Source: Epiperipatus broadwayi (lineage: Eukaryota; Onychophora; Udeonychophora; Euonychophora; Peripatidae). From it: a DNA stretch of 64,000 bases. The DNA is taken from positions 15,619,490 to 15,683,489 of the forward strand of contig JAQFVV010012400.1 in NCBI GenBank assembly GCA_028023455.1. Direction: 5' to 3'. Positions 47,506 to 59,000 of the stretch are shown here, in pieces. A program made the translations under genes and the position numbers. How positions within the stretch are numbered: the stretch's first letter is position 1; each line of letters starts with the position of its first letter. Under the pieces are notes generated by a model. That model ran no database searches and was not told where the DNA came from. It saw only the letters and a list, made by a program, of their open reading frames with translations.

Positions 47506-47600
47506 ATGGTAAAAATGATGTGCTGGAAATTTTATCAAAAAGAAGAAACAATCATTTAAGAAATAGAAATAAAATACCTAGCTTTAGCAAAGACATTGAG
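47506..47600 (+). CDS. Host gene, exon 5
   Basis: The acceptor ATGTATTTTAG is followed by 95 bases and a strong donor GTAAGT at 47601. With two entry bases completing Asp from exon 4, the only open frame reads GKNDVLEILSKRRNNHL then RNRNKIPSFSKDIE. The other two frames are closed. It ends in phase 0. The segment is basic with a short helix-like start and may close the disordered region. Confidence 0.8.
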
Positions 47601-48369
47601 GTAAGTACTTTATCAATTTTTATTTTGCAAAGAGAATTAATAGAATATTATTAAACATTTGATGAGGTTTTTATTTATTTGTTTCTACTCTGGATGAAGA
47701 GTGTTCAAAAAAATGGTATAATTTGAAATGCATTAATTTCATATGAGTTTTTTTGTATATTAATGGTTGTGGCATAAATATTGTGTCTAGCATTGCTAAA
47801 ATGGACAAGATAGAATTGCCAAATATCAATTTTACTATATTTTTCTGAAGATAACTTGGTTCACTTAGTTGAGAATATCAATCAATACCTCATTCTTGTT
47901 TGAAGTATGTTAACTATTTTTTTAAAAATATCGTGACAAAAAAATCTTTTTACTTTCTTTTTTATTATTATTATTGTTAAAAAATGTTTTGAAGTTATAT
48001 TCAGTCGAGCACATTTAGAGAAAATCCATTGTAACTATGAAAAAAATTAAATTTATATTTTAATTTTTTTTTCTGGATATAACTGTGTAAAACACTCTGA
48101 AACATTACTTAATATAAGATTGTTTAGGCTCTAATGCAATGATTCTCAACCTTTTTCTTGTTGCGGCAGACCTTTAATAACAAAAAAAATTTGGCGGCAC
48201 ACTAGCATAACAATAAGATAAATTTAAAAGAAATTTCACTTGTTTAAATGATTGATGTACCTATAACATATTTTGTAGAAACTGCATAGGATAATAATTT
48301 TCAATTTAATATAAAATGAAATTTCATTACAAAGTTAACAAAATGTTTATTTATTGATACATATTACAT

Positions 48370-49346
48370 TTAATGCGAAATTTGAGTTTGGTGGCTTTTT
48401 ATAATTTTTTTTATATTTGGGTGTAAAAATGATAACACCACTCGCATTTCGTGATCCAGATTTACAAGTCTGGATCTTTTTTTTATTTTAAAATTTGTCA
48501 AAGCCGAAAATTCCGAATTCTCACAAATAAGATGTGAAAAATTGTAATAATACATTTAAAGTTTTTTTTGATATTGTTGGATAATTATATGAAAGATTAA
48601 TCCAGAATGAATTAGTTGATTCTTGGGAATGATTTGAAATTAAATCTTGGTTATTACAAACCGAAATTAGTTCTTCCTCTTCTTGCAAAGTATTGCTTAT
48701 TACAAATGGATTTCGAATCCAATCAAATCTGTCTATTTTAAAATTTGGAAAGTAACAAACAATTCTCTGTTCTAATATTGCCAAATGATCAATAACTATT
48801 TTATGAATTATTTTATAAGTCTTTTGGAACTGACTCATACTTTTCTCAATTATCTTTTTATTTTATTCTTCCATAAAGGAATTTTTTTTTTTTGCAATTC
48901 CAACAATTTATCAATTGAGTTTAAAATATTTTCTTTCTGTCTTTGCATACTTGTATCTATGTTATTAAAAATAACAAAAATATCAGATAAGTAACCCAGC
49001 TTAGCACACCATATTTTGTCATCCAACAAATGAACGAAATTTTGATTATTATCTTGTTCAAAAAATATCTTTCTCATTTTTTAATCGAAGCACATAAAAT
49101 AAAACTTTCCTTCTAGACAACCATCTAATTTCTGTATGCAGTAACAACGATTCGTATTTCGAATCTATAGTCTGGCATAATTGACTCAATAGGGGACTTT
49201 AATGATCTTGATTTTATATAATTACTCATTTTAACACATTGCTCCAGTACTATTTTCATTTTTGATGGTAATTGTTTTGTAATCATTGCATCCCAATGCA
49301 AAAAACAATGGGTAATTACAATATCTGCATTATGTTCTTTTACATT
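48370..49346 (-). pseudogene. hAT transposase (ZBED5-like), C-terminal part
   Basis: This continues the N-terminal part across the PLE insertion: HCFLHWDAMITKQLPSKMK and KMSNYIKSRSLKSP (about 49310-49190), then eroded pieces with WVTYLSDIFVIFNNI-like sequence (49077-48850), FKIDRFDWIRNPFV and EEELISVCNNQDL (48838-48521), and a final stretch to 48370. These match the expected order of the ZBED5-type transposase end. Multiple frameshifts and stops are present. Confidence 0.8.
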
Positions 49347-49384
49347 TGCATGTGTAGCGCAATTGTCCTCAAAGCTGTAAATTG

Positions 49385-50045
49385 TTAATAAATGAGTAAA
49401 CAGGAATGAGTATGCTTGGTGCTTTCGAAAGGTCCAGCCTTCATAATCATAGCTTGACTGCTAATGAGATTAATGATATGCAAATTTGTGTTGATTATGC
49501 TAGATATTCGACTTCCTTGATAAAGCATAGCATGTGTCCTTCCTATTGATAGCGTCTTTGTCTCTGGAGATAAAGGCTTCCTTAACTTTTCTTTTGAGAT
49601 CGTACCTCTCTCTGCACATGATTGTGGTATTGTCTGGTATACACTCATGCTGGCATGTGTTTTGGTGCTGAATAAAAACCGAGTAAATTGAAGGTTGATT
49701 GAGAGCTCTGTTATATGAGTATTTGTGCTGTGCCAACCAAGTAGATAAGGATGCTCTGCTTTCTCAATAGTATGAGCCTTTGCAGTTGTACCCATGTAGG
49801 GGTCTGTGAAAGTGGGATTTAATCTTTGGTGGTATTGATTAAGTTGTTGGAATTTGGGGGGGGGGGTGCAGAAGCAAAATTTATATTTGTTATTGAGGAT
49901 AGAATGTAATTTATTATATAAATTGATGATATGTGGAAGCAGTAGTTCAGGTTTATCTTGTTTGCGGTGGGCATTGAGATGTTTATTCTGGAAGTGTAAA
50001 ATTCTTTTATCGACGGTGGTTTGTCTGAATCCCAGGTTCATTTTG
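49385..50045 (-). pseudogene. PLE left arm: RT end and endonuclease, - strand
   Basis: The frame from 50041 begins MNLGFRQTTVDKRILHFQ, matching the C-terminal side of the right-hand copy (LLNLGFRQTTIDK). Below it, in a second frame, is AQHKYSYNRALNQPSIYSVF (49736-49500), the GIY-YIG domain tail. The 218-codon frame is fortuitously open but mixes real and shifted protein. Confidence 0.8.
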
Positions 50046-51491
50046 TTAAATTCGCTTCAATTCTGCGTAATAACTTGGATTGTTCCATGGGTGCATTAGA
50101 GTGGGTGAACAACAAACTCATCCAGACATTGGGCTTTGGATCATACACCCTCAAATCATCATCAGAATTTATTTCCTGCATCAAAGATTTAGGTCTCAGC
50201 CCCAACATCAAATTGGCCACCATGGAAGTCACTGAACTATATGGCTCCGTTAATAGAGACAAATCAAATCGCTAGAAAAGAACTTTTGGCATAAAAATAG
50301 CTCAACCTCAAGTAGACTTCAGTAGATTTCATTGTTGATTTTCTATGCTGGTTGAACAACAACATCTTGGTGATCTTTAGAGACGATGGTTCTCCATGAA
50401 GCAAGGATGGCCCATGGGCTTCCCATTGAGCGGCATGATCACCAGCATCTTCCTCTATTATGAGATCATACCTGGTTTAAACCCTGCATGCCTTCTGATA
50501 TACACCAAATATGTGGATGACCTATCCATCACCGCCATTCTAGAACTCATTACACATATCAAAATTGAACTGGAAACCAGCACAGCACTGGTTGTGAATG
50601 TCACAGCTGAAGATGCACGTCAACAAGTTAAATATTTGGATGTTAACATAAGAAAACGATCTTTGTCACTATGTCACGGCCATCAAGCCTTTAGAGATCA
50701 GGTGCCACATACACCCCCCGGCTCATCATCGTTTTTACACAGAAACATGCTATTATGTGGAATTGAAGCAGACACCAAAGCGAATTTAATAAAATACAGG
50801 GATGACTTACTGAACTTGGGATTCAGACAAACCACTATCGATAAAAATTTTACACTTCCAGAATAAACATCTCAATGCTCGCAGCAAACAAGATAAACCC
50901 AGACTGCTGCTTCCATATATCTCCAATTTACATAGTAAATTACATTCTATCCTCAATAACAAATATAAACTTTGCTTTCGCACTCCCCAAATTCCAACAA
51001 CTGCATCAAAAGCACCAAAGATCAAATTCTATTTTTTACAGACCCCCACACAGTATACAATATTGCGTGTCCCAACAACAACTGCAAAGGCTCATACTAT
51101 GGAGAAAGCAGAGCATACTTATCTACTCAGTTGGCACAGCACAAATACTCATATAACAGAGCTCTCAGTCAACTTTCTATTTACTCGGTTTTTATTCAGC
51201 ACTAAAACACATGCTAGCATGAGTGTGTACCAGACAATCCCACAATCATGTGCAGGTAGAGGCACGATCTCAAAAGAAAAGTTAAGAAAGCCTTCTTCAG
51301 CTCCAGAGACAAAGACGCCATCAATGAGAAGGACAACTGCTATGTTTTATCTAGGAAATGGAATGTTTAGCATAATCAATACAAATTTATGTATCGTTAA
51401 CCTCATTAGCAGTCAAGCTATGATTATGAAGGCGAAGGCTGGACCCTTCGAATGTGCTAAGCATATTTATTCATGTTTATTCATTTATTAA
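50046..51491 (+). pseudogene. PLE right copy: RT and GIY-YIG endonuclease, + strand
   Basis: The first frame (to 50275) contains MEVTELYGSVNRD, an altered RT motif A. After a broken stretch, a 156-codon frame (50396-50866) has GWPMGFPLSG and KYVDDLSI (YVDD, residues 39-42) and ends in LLNLGFRQTTIDK. The nuclease lies at about 51050-51210: NNNCKGSYYGESRAYLSTQL, where YYG stands for YIG, then AQHKYSYNRALSQ. Domain order is as in other PLEs. A stop and shifts lie between RT and nuclease. Confidence 0.85.
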
Positions 51492-51538
51492 CAATTTACA
51501 GCCTTGAGGACAATTGCGCTACACATGCAAATGGACTA

Positions 51539-52380
51539 CTACAAATCCTTTATAGATCCAGTCGTGGCGTAAGTGCCATCTGTGCAAATACCAATGCATG
51601 AATCCCATGAAATTTCAATTTTTTGTAAGTACGAATTAATTTCATCGAAAATATGTTTTTCTGTTGTAAAATCAGATAATTCATGACAACATAGAAATTG
51701 ATTAATTATATTATTTTTGTGAATGAATTGAACGAATGCAATTAAGTGAGCTTTTCCCGTAATATCAGTTGTTTCGCCGATTTGTAGAGCAAAGTTTGAA
51801 TTTACAAGAGTTTTAGTAGTATTTTCTTCAATATTTCGAGACAAATCTATAATTCTGTGACGAATTGTGTCATTGAAAGTGGTTCTTTACTAATATCAAT
51901 TTCTACTGATTCACCGATCATTCTCTTTACAATTTTCTGCCAAGCAGGTAATATAATTTCTTCAGCTAAATTATGTGGTTTTAATTTAAGAGCAATTAAT
52001 TCAGCCACTTCATAAGAAGCTATATGAGCTTTTTCAGATATACTAAATTGCTTTTCAAAAACTTTACTTGTTCTGTACTTGCGGATAAGGAATTTTGAAA
52101 GTAGCTTTTGTCTTCTGATGCAAGCGAAGGATGAGTAGTGAGCAAGTGACATTGGAGTTTGCATGGAACCATAGCACTATTTACTATTCTATAACCACAT
52201 ACCATACACTTGGGAATAATTTGCTTATTTTTCATTGTATAAGTAAATCCAAATTTTAGGAAATCGTCATGATATTTACGATGAACATTACATTTTTTGC
52301 AGAATTTTTACTTGTACTGGGTTTGGGCTTGTTAACCTGATCGCTAACATCATTATCATCGATAAATTTTTATTTTTTAA
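51539..52380 (-). pseudogene. hAT transposase (ZBED5-like), N-terminal part
   Basis: In order on the - strand: a zinc-finger-like piece with CMVCGYRI and CHLLTTHPSL (52235-52020), FSISEKAHIASYEVAELIAL and KMRMI-like sequence (52164-51847), then ALQIGETTDITGKAHLIAF and CIGICTDGTYATTG (51844-51539). The usual LDESTD block reads IGETTD, keeping the aspartate. The frame is broken between pieces. The family has also been domesticated as ZBED5 and FAM200 genes in vertebrates. Here the TIRs, target duplication and frame breaks show a dead transposon instead. Confidence 0.85.
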
Positions 52381-52831
52381 TCCATTTAACCATTTTAGAA
52401 GGTTCTTTTAATACAGAAATGGTTTTGTTAAAAATTTATTCAAAACTACATTTTGTATATTTCCTCTGAATGCATTTTAATTATGTTTGACAACACAACA
52501 TTGTGATATTACATGTGCGAATGCAATTATATAAGTTGCCATATGCACACTTCATTCTATCAACTAATAGACTAAACAATATATAGTATTATAAGCCAGT
52601 AGCTAAAGCTGTAATAGTCATGCACATTACACACTTTTCTGACATCGCTTATGTATGGCAGTACACTTCAAGAATCTCTCGGCACACTAAAGTGCTGCAG
52701 CACAGTGGTTTAGAATCACTGCTCTAATGTAACAAAAATATTCAGATTATTTTTGTAATTGTCTTAATTTTAGAAATATGAATTAATCTTATTAATGAAG
52801 AAAAAAATAATCCTGAGCTATTTAGTTTGGG

Positions 52832-52946
52832 GAGAGCACAACAGTTCCATTGTTAATAGATTAATGATCATGGACTTAAAAGGTAAAAATGCCCCAAGAT
52901 GGTTTTGCAATTTGGTCAGTTAATAATGGAACTATTGTGTTCAGCC
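52832..52946. repeat. Hairpin-forming inverted repeat
   Basis: CACAACAGTTCCATTGTTAA (52837-52856) and its near reverse complement TTAATAATGGAACTATTGTG (52920-52939) are arms of about 28 bp around a loop of about 60 bp. It could be a short MITE remnant. Confidence 0.6.
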
Positions 52947-53482
52947 TGTTATTTTGATGGTTAAACATTATTTCAATCCCTAAATCCTGATCATTCATTA
53001 AATGAATGTGGAGAATGGAATATATGCTAAATCAATGTACAGAAACCCAATCTATAAAAGAATATGATAAATAAACATTAGATTCTCAATACTAGCATTA
53101 GTCACCTGACAAATTTATTATTTATACTGCATGTGCACAGAATTTTATGCGTTCAGGTACTCACCAGCAGGTATCTTACATTTAAGCACACCAAATATCA
53201 TAGAATTTCATAAAATTAATGATTATGCTGACATTATTTAATATCAGTCTGAGATTTCATGCATAATAATGAATTATGATTGTCATAAAGTCATATTTGT
53301 TGGTATAAGTAGACACAGAAATATAACTTTTTTTTAAAAAAAAAAAAGATCGCTTATTTTTTCTAATGGATTATCAGAACATTTTCAGCAGCTGAGTGTG
53401 AATAATTTGTAACAAGGATCACAATTTTTTTTTTTTTAATGTTTTGCCTAAAAATGTAAATTCACTTGAAAAGATACTAAAT

Positions 53483-55194
53483 CAGTGGTCTTCAACCTTT
53501 TCACACCTGTGGACCGGCAAAAATAAGGATAAGATTTTGCGGACCGGCAGAAGTTTACAGATAAATTTTCTTAAAGATGTAACCTGCTTAGCCTTAGATA
53601 AGCATAATTGTTATAACTGACCAAAACAGCACACTAGTTATTGTGTATTGTAATGGTGTTGCTTAACTTTACATGCTGAACACTCTTTCTTGAGTTGCAC
53701 AATCATACTGGTACAGAAAACAGTACAATAACAATCATTCTCATTAATGTGCTTGCATTTCTACATTTATTATTTCATTGTTAAAACATGCAAGAATAAA
53801 ATGTTATTCACCTGAATGTTGGGAAATATCACAGCTAGTGTAATTACATGACAATGATTATGATAAATGTAATATCTGTATTTAATGTTAAATATACAAG
53901 ATGAAGTTATATATATATGGAGGTTGTCTTTTGATAGTAGTAAGGGCAAAATATAAATCGCGTAATTAAAATTACCATGCAGCCAAAAAAAAAAGTCATC
54001 ATATATCTGAAAAAATAAAATGAAACATGTAAAAGTCTGAAGTTTTGATGTTATTGTAATTTTTTTTTGTGCTGGTGTGTTGAAAGGATCAAAAAATGTA
54101 ATTAATAGGAAAAGTTTTTTTTAAAAATGGCAAAAAGACATCGGGTAATAGAAATAAAGCCCCCCCAAAAAAAAAAATCACCATATAGTCACCATCTTTT
54201 AAAAAAAAGACAACGAAAGTTGAAAAAGTCAAAAGTTTTGATCTTATTTTAATTTTTTTTTTTGGGGGGGGGGGGAGTGGGTTGAGAAATACTTTGTCTT
54301 CACTGAGACAAAAGATAGAGACCAAAGTTATTTTTTGTTTGTTTTTATTTTTAAAAAAAGGTAACAGAAATTGGTTTTAAAAATAAAAGTTTTAGTATAT
54401 TAGTGGTATACAAATAAAGCCAAAAAAAATATCGCCTTATAGGCCAAAAAAAAAAGTGGGTGTATTTTTAAACAAAAAAAAGAAAACGAAACTTGAAAAA
54501 GTCAAAAGTTTTGATCTTATTTTAATTTTGGGGTGGGGTGGGGGTGGGTGTATTGAGAAATACTTTGTAAGAGTTAGAGACAGAAGTTATTTTTGGGTTT
54601 TTATTTTTAAAAAAAGGTAATAAAAATTGATTTCAAAAATAAAGGTTAAAGCCACAAAAAAAAATCGCCATATAGCCAAAAAAAAAAAAAAAAACACTAA
54701 AAATGAAATATTAAAGAGAGAGTAGAAAAAATTTAAGAGATCAAAAAAAGTCACCGTATTTTTAAAATTGTGGCCCGGTAACGTTACATTTTATTGTTTT
54801 AACACATAAACAAAGCCGACAAAACGGCTGTGATTGGCTATCAAAAGACAAACGGAGTTTGTATAATAAAAAACTTTTTTTTTTTAATTTTGAATTTTTT
54901 TAGAAAAATAATAAAAAATTTAATTCTATACCCCCCCCCTCCCAACATCTGTGATAAATCGAAAAACAAATTAATTTATGTATGATTGATTAGATTTTGT
55001 TTTTGTTCTGGTTTTTTTTTTTTTTTAATCGGGTAAAAATGCAATGAAAAAATAAATAAAAATTGTTTATATTAATTAAAAGATTAAAATCTTATTATTT
55101 TGTTATTACAAACTTTCTTGCCAGTCTAGTGCGGACTGGCAGAGAACTTCTGTGGCCCGGCACCAGTCCGCGGACCAGGAGTTGAAGACCACTG
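53483..55194. mobile_element. Non-autonomous hAT element with perfect 8-bp target duplication
   Basis: TACTAAAT flanks the element at 53475-53482 and 55195-55202. The left end is CAGTGGTCTTCAACCTTTTC and the right end, on the - strand, CAGTGGTCTTCAACTCCTGG. Both are followed by GGACCGGC-like sequence. The interior has no transposase and consists of A-, T- and G-rich runs in at least two or three tandem units of roughly 200-270 bp, each containing AAAGTCAAAAGTTTTGATCT or a variant (54029, 54221, 54494) followed by a G run in the later two. Confidence 0.9.
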
Positions 55195-55699
55195 TACTAA
55201 ATTATTCATTGAAAGAAAATCAATTTACCTTTTAAAAGAAGAAAAATTTTATGGACTTAAAAACAAAATATATTGAAATTGTAAATGTCTGTTGAAAGTA
55301 TTACGCCTGGAGAGAATTCAATTAGTTAAAAACTGAAATTTTAATGAAACTTAATTCAAATTATTGAAACAATCATTGCCACTTTTTTTTTTTTTAATAT
55401 ATCAAATACAGTAATAATTAATTATTAAAAATATCTGAACATTAGGTGGGTGGAAAGTTTGCTTTCTATCATTTTTAATAAATTCATCTCATTCTGATTT
55501 CAACTTTTTTTTTCCTATTGTTACCATATTTTTGATTTCTCCTTTATAATAATTTATGTATTATTAAAGAAATAAAGGAAAATCACATAATTTACAAATA
55601 CTAACTGTAATGGGTATTGGCTACTCATAGCCAAGACATTGATGAAAAATTATTTTTACAAGAAATAATTAAAATTCTAAATTAAAACAGCTCTGTGTA

Positions 55700-55915
55700 T
55701 ATGCAAACAAGGAAGTAAATCACCTTTTCCCAAGCTGTGACTTAAAAGCACTCTAAATATTGAACAATCAATCCACCTAATGTTATGCTTATAAACATTA
55801 GAGCTATCAAGAATAGATGGATTTGTTCTATTCTTGATTTCTTTGTTCAACATTTAGAGTTCTTTTAAGTCATGGTTCGAGGGAGGGTGATTTATTTTCT
55901 TTGTTTGCAAGAAAT
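55700..55915. mobile_element. Foldback (palindromic) element
   Basis: The arm at about 55702-55765 (GCAAACAAGGAAGTAAATCACC ... GACTTAAAAG) is matched in reverse by 55843-55908 (TTTTAAGTCATGG ... GGTGATTTATTTTCTTTGTTTGC). An inner loop again pairs around GATGGATTTGTTC. It is a short MITE or foldback with no coding potential. Confidence 0.75.
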
Positions 55916-56604
55916 AATTGTACAAATATTTTTATTTTTATAAATGACTCAGTTAACTTCATCAGAAATTATATTGGAAAATTTTTAACTTGGTCAATAT
56001 ATCTTGGTATTTTGGAATAAACTATTTAAATGAGCAATTTTTTATTTTTACTTTCTAGCACTATCTGCTACAAACATACGTTATCAATGATTATCAGATA
56101 CTAGTGCAATTTATTTCTCAGTCCATTTTCAAACATTTGCCTTTATCAACAGGACTTTGAATTCAAAATCAGAAATTGCTCTGAGGATGGGGATTAAATT
56201 GCAGTATAATCTAATAATCACTAATTGTTCAAGCTTGCAATAGTGTCCAAATAGAGAAAGGAGAATTGTTTATAATGCTATGGCAAACAGAAAGAATTAG
56301 ATGATATGTTGCTAAGAAAATGATTTACTTTGAATTTTATATATTTTAGATAAATATTCGTAGCTATTGATTATTTTGATTAAAAAGATTGGAGAATTCA
56401 CAGAAAACTTAATTTCTTATTTAACTAATGACAGTCATACAGCATTGTTATTCATAATAAAAAATACCACCAGGTTTTGAGTATTTTAATGCTGGAACAG
56501 AATATTTACACTTTCTACCACCATTATCTTTATTGCTGTATTAATTTAATGAAAATTGAAGATTATTATATCTATTAGTATTTCGGTATTGGAGTTTAAA
56601 TTTC
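55916..56604. other. Non-coding stretch of intron 5
   Basis: AT-rich sequence with nothing recognisable. Confidence 0.5.
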
Positions 56605-56810
56605 ATTGATGTATATTGGTGAAACTTGTTGCCCCATTGAAAAGCAATTAAAAGAGCGCAATGTGATAATTAGGGAAAAAAGATGAATCTAAAGTAGCAG
56701 ACCATATATGTACCATTGAATGTATGTTTAATTGGGAAAAGACAAAAGTATTAGACAGAGAGAAAAAAGTACAAAGACATTAATTTAAGAAGCTGCTTCA
56801 TGATAGTGGC
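56605..56810 (+). pseudogene. PLE GIY-YIG endonuclease fragment
   Basis: MYIGETCCPIEKQLKERN at 56609-56662 has the YIG-E-T-x-R/P-I-x-K-x-L-K-E pattern of PLE nucleases. In shifted frames it is followed by KVADHICTIECMFNWEKTKV and LDREKK-like sequence to about 56780. No RT is attached. The sequence type differs from the 8-kb, 31.8-kb and 50-kb PLEs, so it comes from another lineage. Confidence 0.7.
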
Positions 56811-58762
56811 AAATAATCCATAAATAAAACTAGCTTGATAATTCACAATGGGCTCCTCCTAGATATGTGTATGAAATTTCCATAGTGTAATGGGCGACAT
56901 AAATGCCACTTTACTCTCATTTGATTATCTGTTAGTTTAGGGTAATATATGTAATGGAAGAGGCATTTATTATAGATTGAACATGTATATAGACAAACAA
57001 AAATAATTTAATCGTCAAATACTATATGTAATAAAATAATATAATTTATTTCGTCAATATAATTAGGAAATTATCATTAAAATAGTAGGTCATATTATTT
57101 GTCTATTTCATGTACTCTCTAATCTGTTCTCATTATTCCATGGAATTTGAACTCAGGAAGAATATACATGAGATCTAGTTCAGGGGTATATCCTGTTTGT
57201 ATACCAGTTATGTTTGTATAATATATGGTAATATGAAGAATTGCAAAACAGAGAAATAATTACGAATATAATTATATTAACTAATGTGTAATAAAATCAT
57301 ATAAATAATAAACTGTATTTTTTACTCATTGTAACATAATATAGATTATAAAAAAGAAACATGTAAAATGAAATAAATATGATCATCCTTTCTTTTCACT
57401 TCTCTATTATATAGTAAATTCTCATTGATATACTATTAGGATGGATGATCATTTTGTTATCTGAACGAAATGCTTTAATATTATAAAATAAACTAAATTT
57501 GCTATTCATCCAAGTAGTGATCTCTATTTTATAGTAGACTTTTCTATTTCCAGGATGTCATATCACATGGATATAACTTATAAATAATCTTTATTTTGAA
57601 ATCTATTATTGATATTAACATATAGAATAGATCACTTGTACCAGAATGTTAATCATTCATTCCGAATAACAAAACAAAAATTTAACTAATATATTAATTA
57701 TAACAAACAAATTAGATGAGTAATAAGCCTTACCCTTTTAGTCACAATGTTATTAATTTACCTTGGGAACTTTATCTTTATATTTTATTAATAAGAATTT
57801 TAATTACTTTAGGTTAGAGTTGAATGATGCTTGCCCTATTATTAAAAGAAAGAAAATAACAAAAAAATATAAGAGAATCATATATATATATGATATTAAT
57901 GAGTAGTTGAGCTTAGAATTAATTTAGAAACGATTTAGATTGACAGATGAAATAACTTTCCACTTTAAGAGTCCTTTCTTTCTCATTTTTTAATATGTAC
58001 AAATCCATGTTCAAATGCTGCTGTTCAAAGTATCCAGATTGGCGACTTCATTCCTCCATTTATGATAGTTATTTCCGTCTAAGGATTTCCTAAGGTTTGT
58101 AGCAATTCATTTCTTATTTGATGTTTATCATCGGCAGATAGATTTGATTTTCATTTAAGTTAGATTTGACATTATAGAAGTATAGTTAACATTCCATCTC
58201 CACAATGTTTCTTTCCCTCTAGCCGATCATCGTGTTCGAATGTTATTTAAAATTACTAATTCTATTGAAACTTGATAACATGTTTTTATTTTATATGATT
58301 CTATATATATAATGAAGTAATTGATTTGTTTTAATATTCAGCTTCAATAGGATTACCAAAAGAGATTTTCTTGATGGTATTTGTAAAATGTATTTTTACA
58401 TAGATAAAATCAATTCTTATTGATAAGCACAGTTTCTTGTTTATTTTTTGAAATTGTTTTCCTCTTTGGAGATTTGATAATTTTCTGATTGTCGTCAAAT
58501 TGGTTCTGAATAGTGATTCAGAATTTATATTTTATTCCAAACTTTGTGACAAATCAGAGTTGTATTTAAGTCTCCCTTTTTATTTTCAAGAGGATGGAAA
58601 AAAAAAAAAATTCTCTTTTTTGTTAACCGTTCTATATCTTGATTTTAGTTCACGTTGTTCTTGTTTCAATTATGATGTCATTTTATGGTTTGTGTATTAA
58701 ATGGATGAATTACAAACAAAGATTAAAATTTAATATTTATTTCTTTCCTTTAATAATTTTAG
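56811..58762. other. Intron 5 end, no firm features
   Basis: AT-rich. The open frame 58500-58700 has no supporting signals. Nothing else can be supported. Confidence 0.5.
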
Positions 58763-58787
58763 GGCTCATATGTAATTCTTTTACAAG
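58763..58787 (+). CDS. Host gene, possible microexon 6
   Basis: The acceptor TTTAATAATTTTAG is followed by 25 bases and a strong donor GTGAGT at 58788. Entering in phase 0, as exon 5 requires, it reads GSYVILLQ and leaves one base. This fits the phase-1 pattern of the gene. Sites this good around so short a frame are suggestive, but chance cannot be excluded in AT-rich DNA. Confidence 0.4.
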
Positions 58788-59000
58788 GTGAGTATTAAGT
58801 AATAAATTATAGCTTTATGCTTGTCCAAATTATAATAATATTAAATAGTGTTATCACACTTATAACATAAAGCTGTATATAAATTATTAGCAATTAAAAC
58901 GGTTTAGCGCTTTTGAGAAAATGTATTTCTCTTATGACTCATTCATTGGAATCATTCTATATGTATAATATGCAAACTCTATGCAAATGAGTAAATTAGC

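Larger units (their letters stand above)
49347..51536. mobile_element. Penelope-like element, head-to-head double copy inside the hAT
   Basis: Both outer ends are the same PLE 3' terminus: CATTTGCATGTGTAGCGCAA reads inward from each side. The left arm (49347-50045) is a 5'-truncated copy on the - strand, and the right part (50046-51536) is a longer 5'-truncated copy on the + strand. The arms, about 700 bp each, form an inverted repeat around a unique RT core (about 50046-50810). Such inverted partial copies are a known hallmark of Penelope-like elements. Confidence 0.85.
48137..52721 (-). mobile_element. ZBED5-like hAT element with perfect 8-bp target duplication
   Basis: The element is bounded by CTCTAATG at 48129-48136 and again at 52722-52729, a perfect 8-bp duplication as hAT transposases make. 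The left end reads CAATGATTCTCAACC and the right end, on the - strand, CAGTGATTCTAAACC, followed on both sides by subterminal GGCACAC/GTGTGCC. The transposase is on the - strand and is split by a PLE at about 49347-51536. Removing the PLE leaves about 2.4 kb, a normal size for this group. Confidence 0.9.

Noticed and set aside
49347-51536. DNA transposon with 700-bp terminal inverted repeats
   Set aside because: The arms encode PLE RT-end and GIY-YIG protein, and the core is the RT upstream part, so it is a head-to-head PLE and not a TIR element.
48137-52721. Domesticated ZBED5-type host gene
   Set aside because: Intact TIRs, an 8-bp target duplication, multiple frameshifts and a PLE insertion inside the coding region show an ordinary dead transposon.
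54089-54325. - strand open frame in the hAT MITE
   Set aside because: It translates homopolymer runs of the MITE interior.
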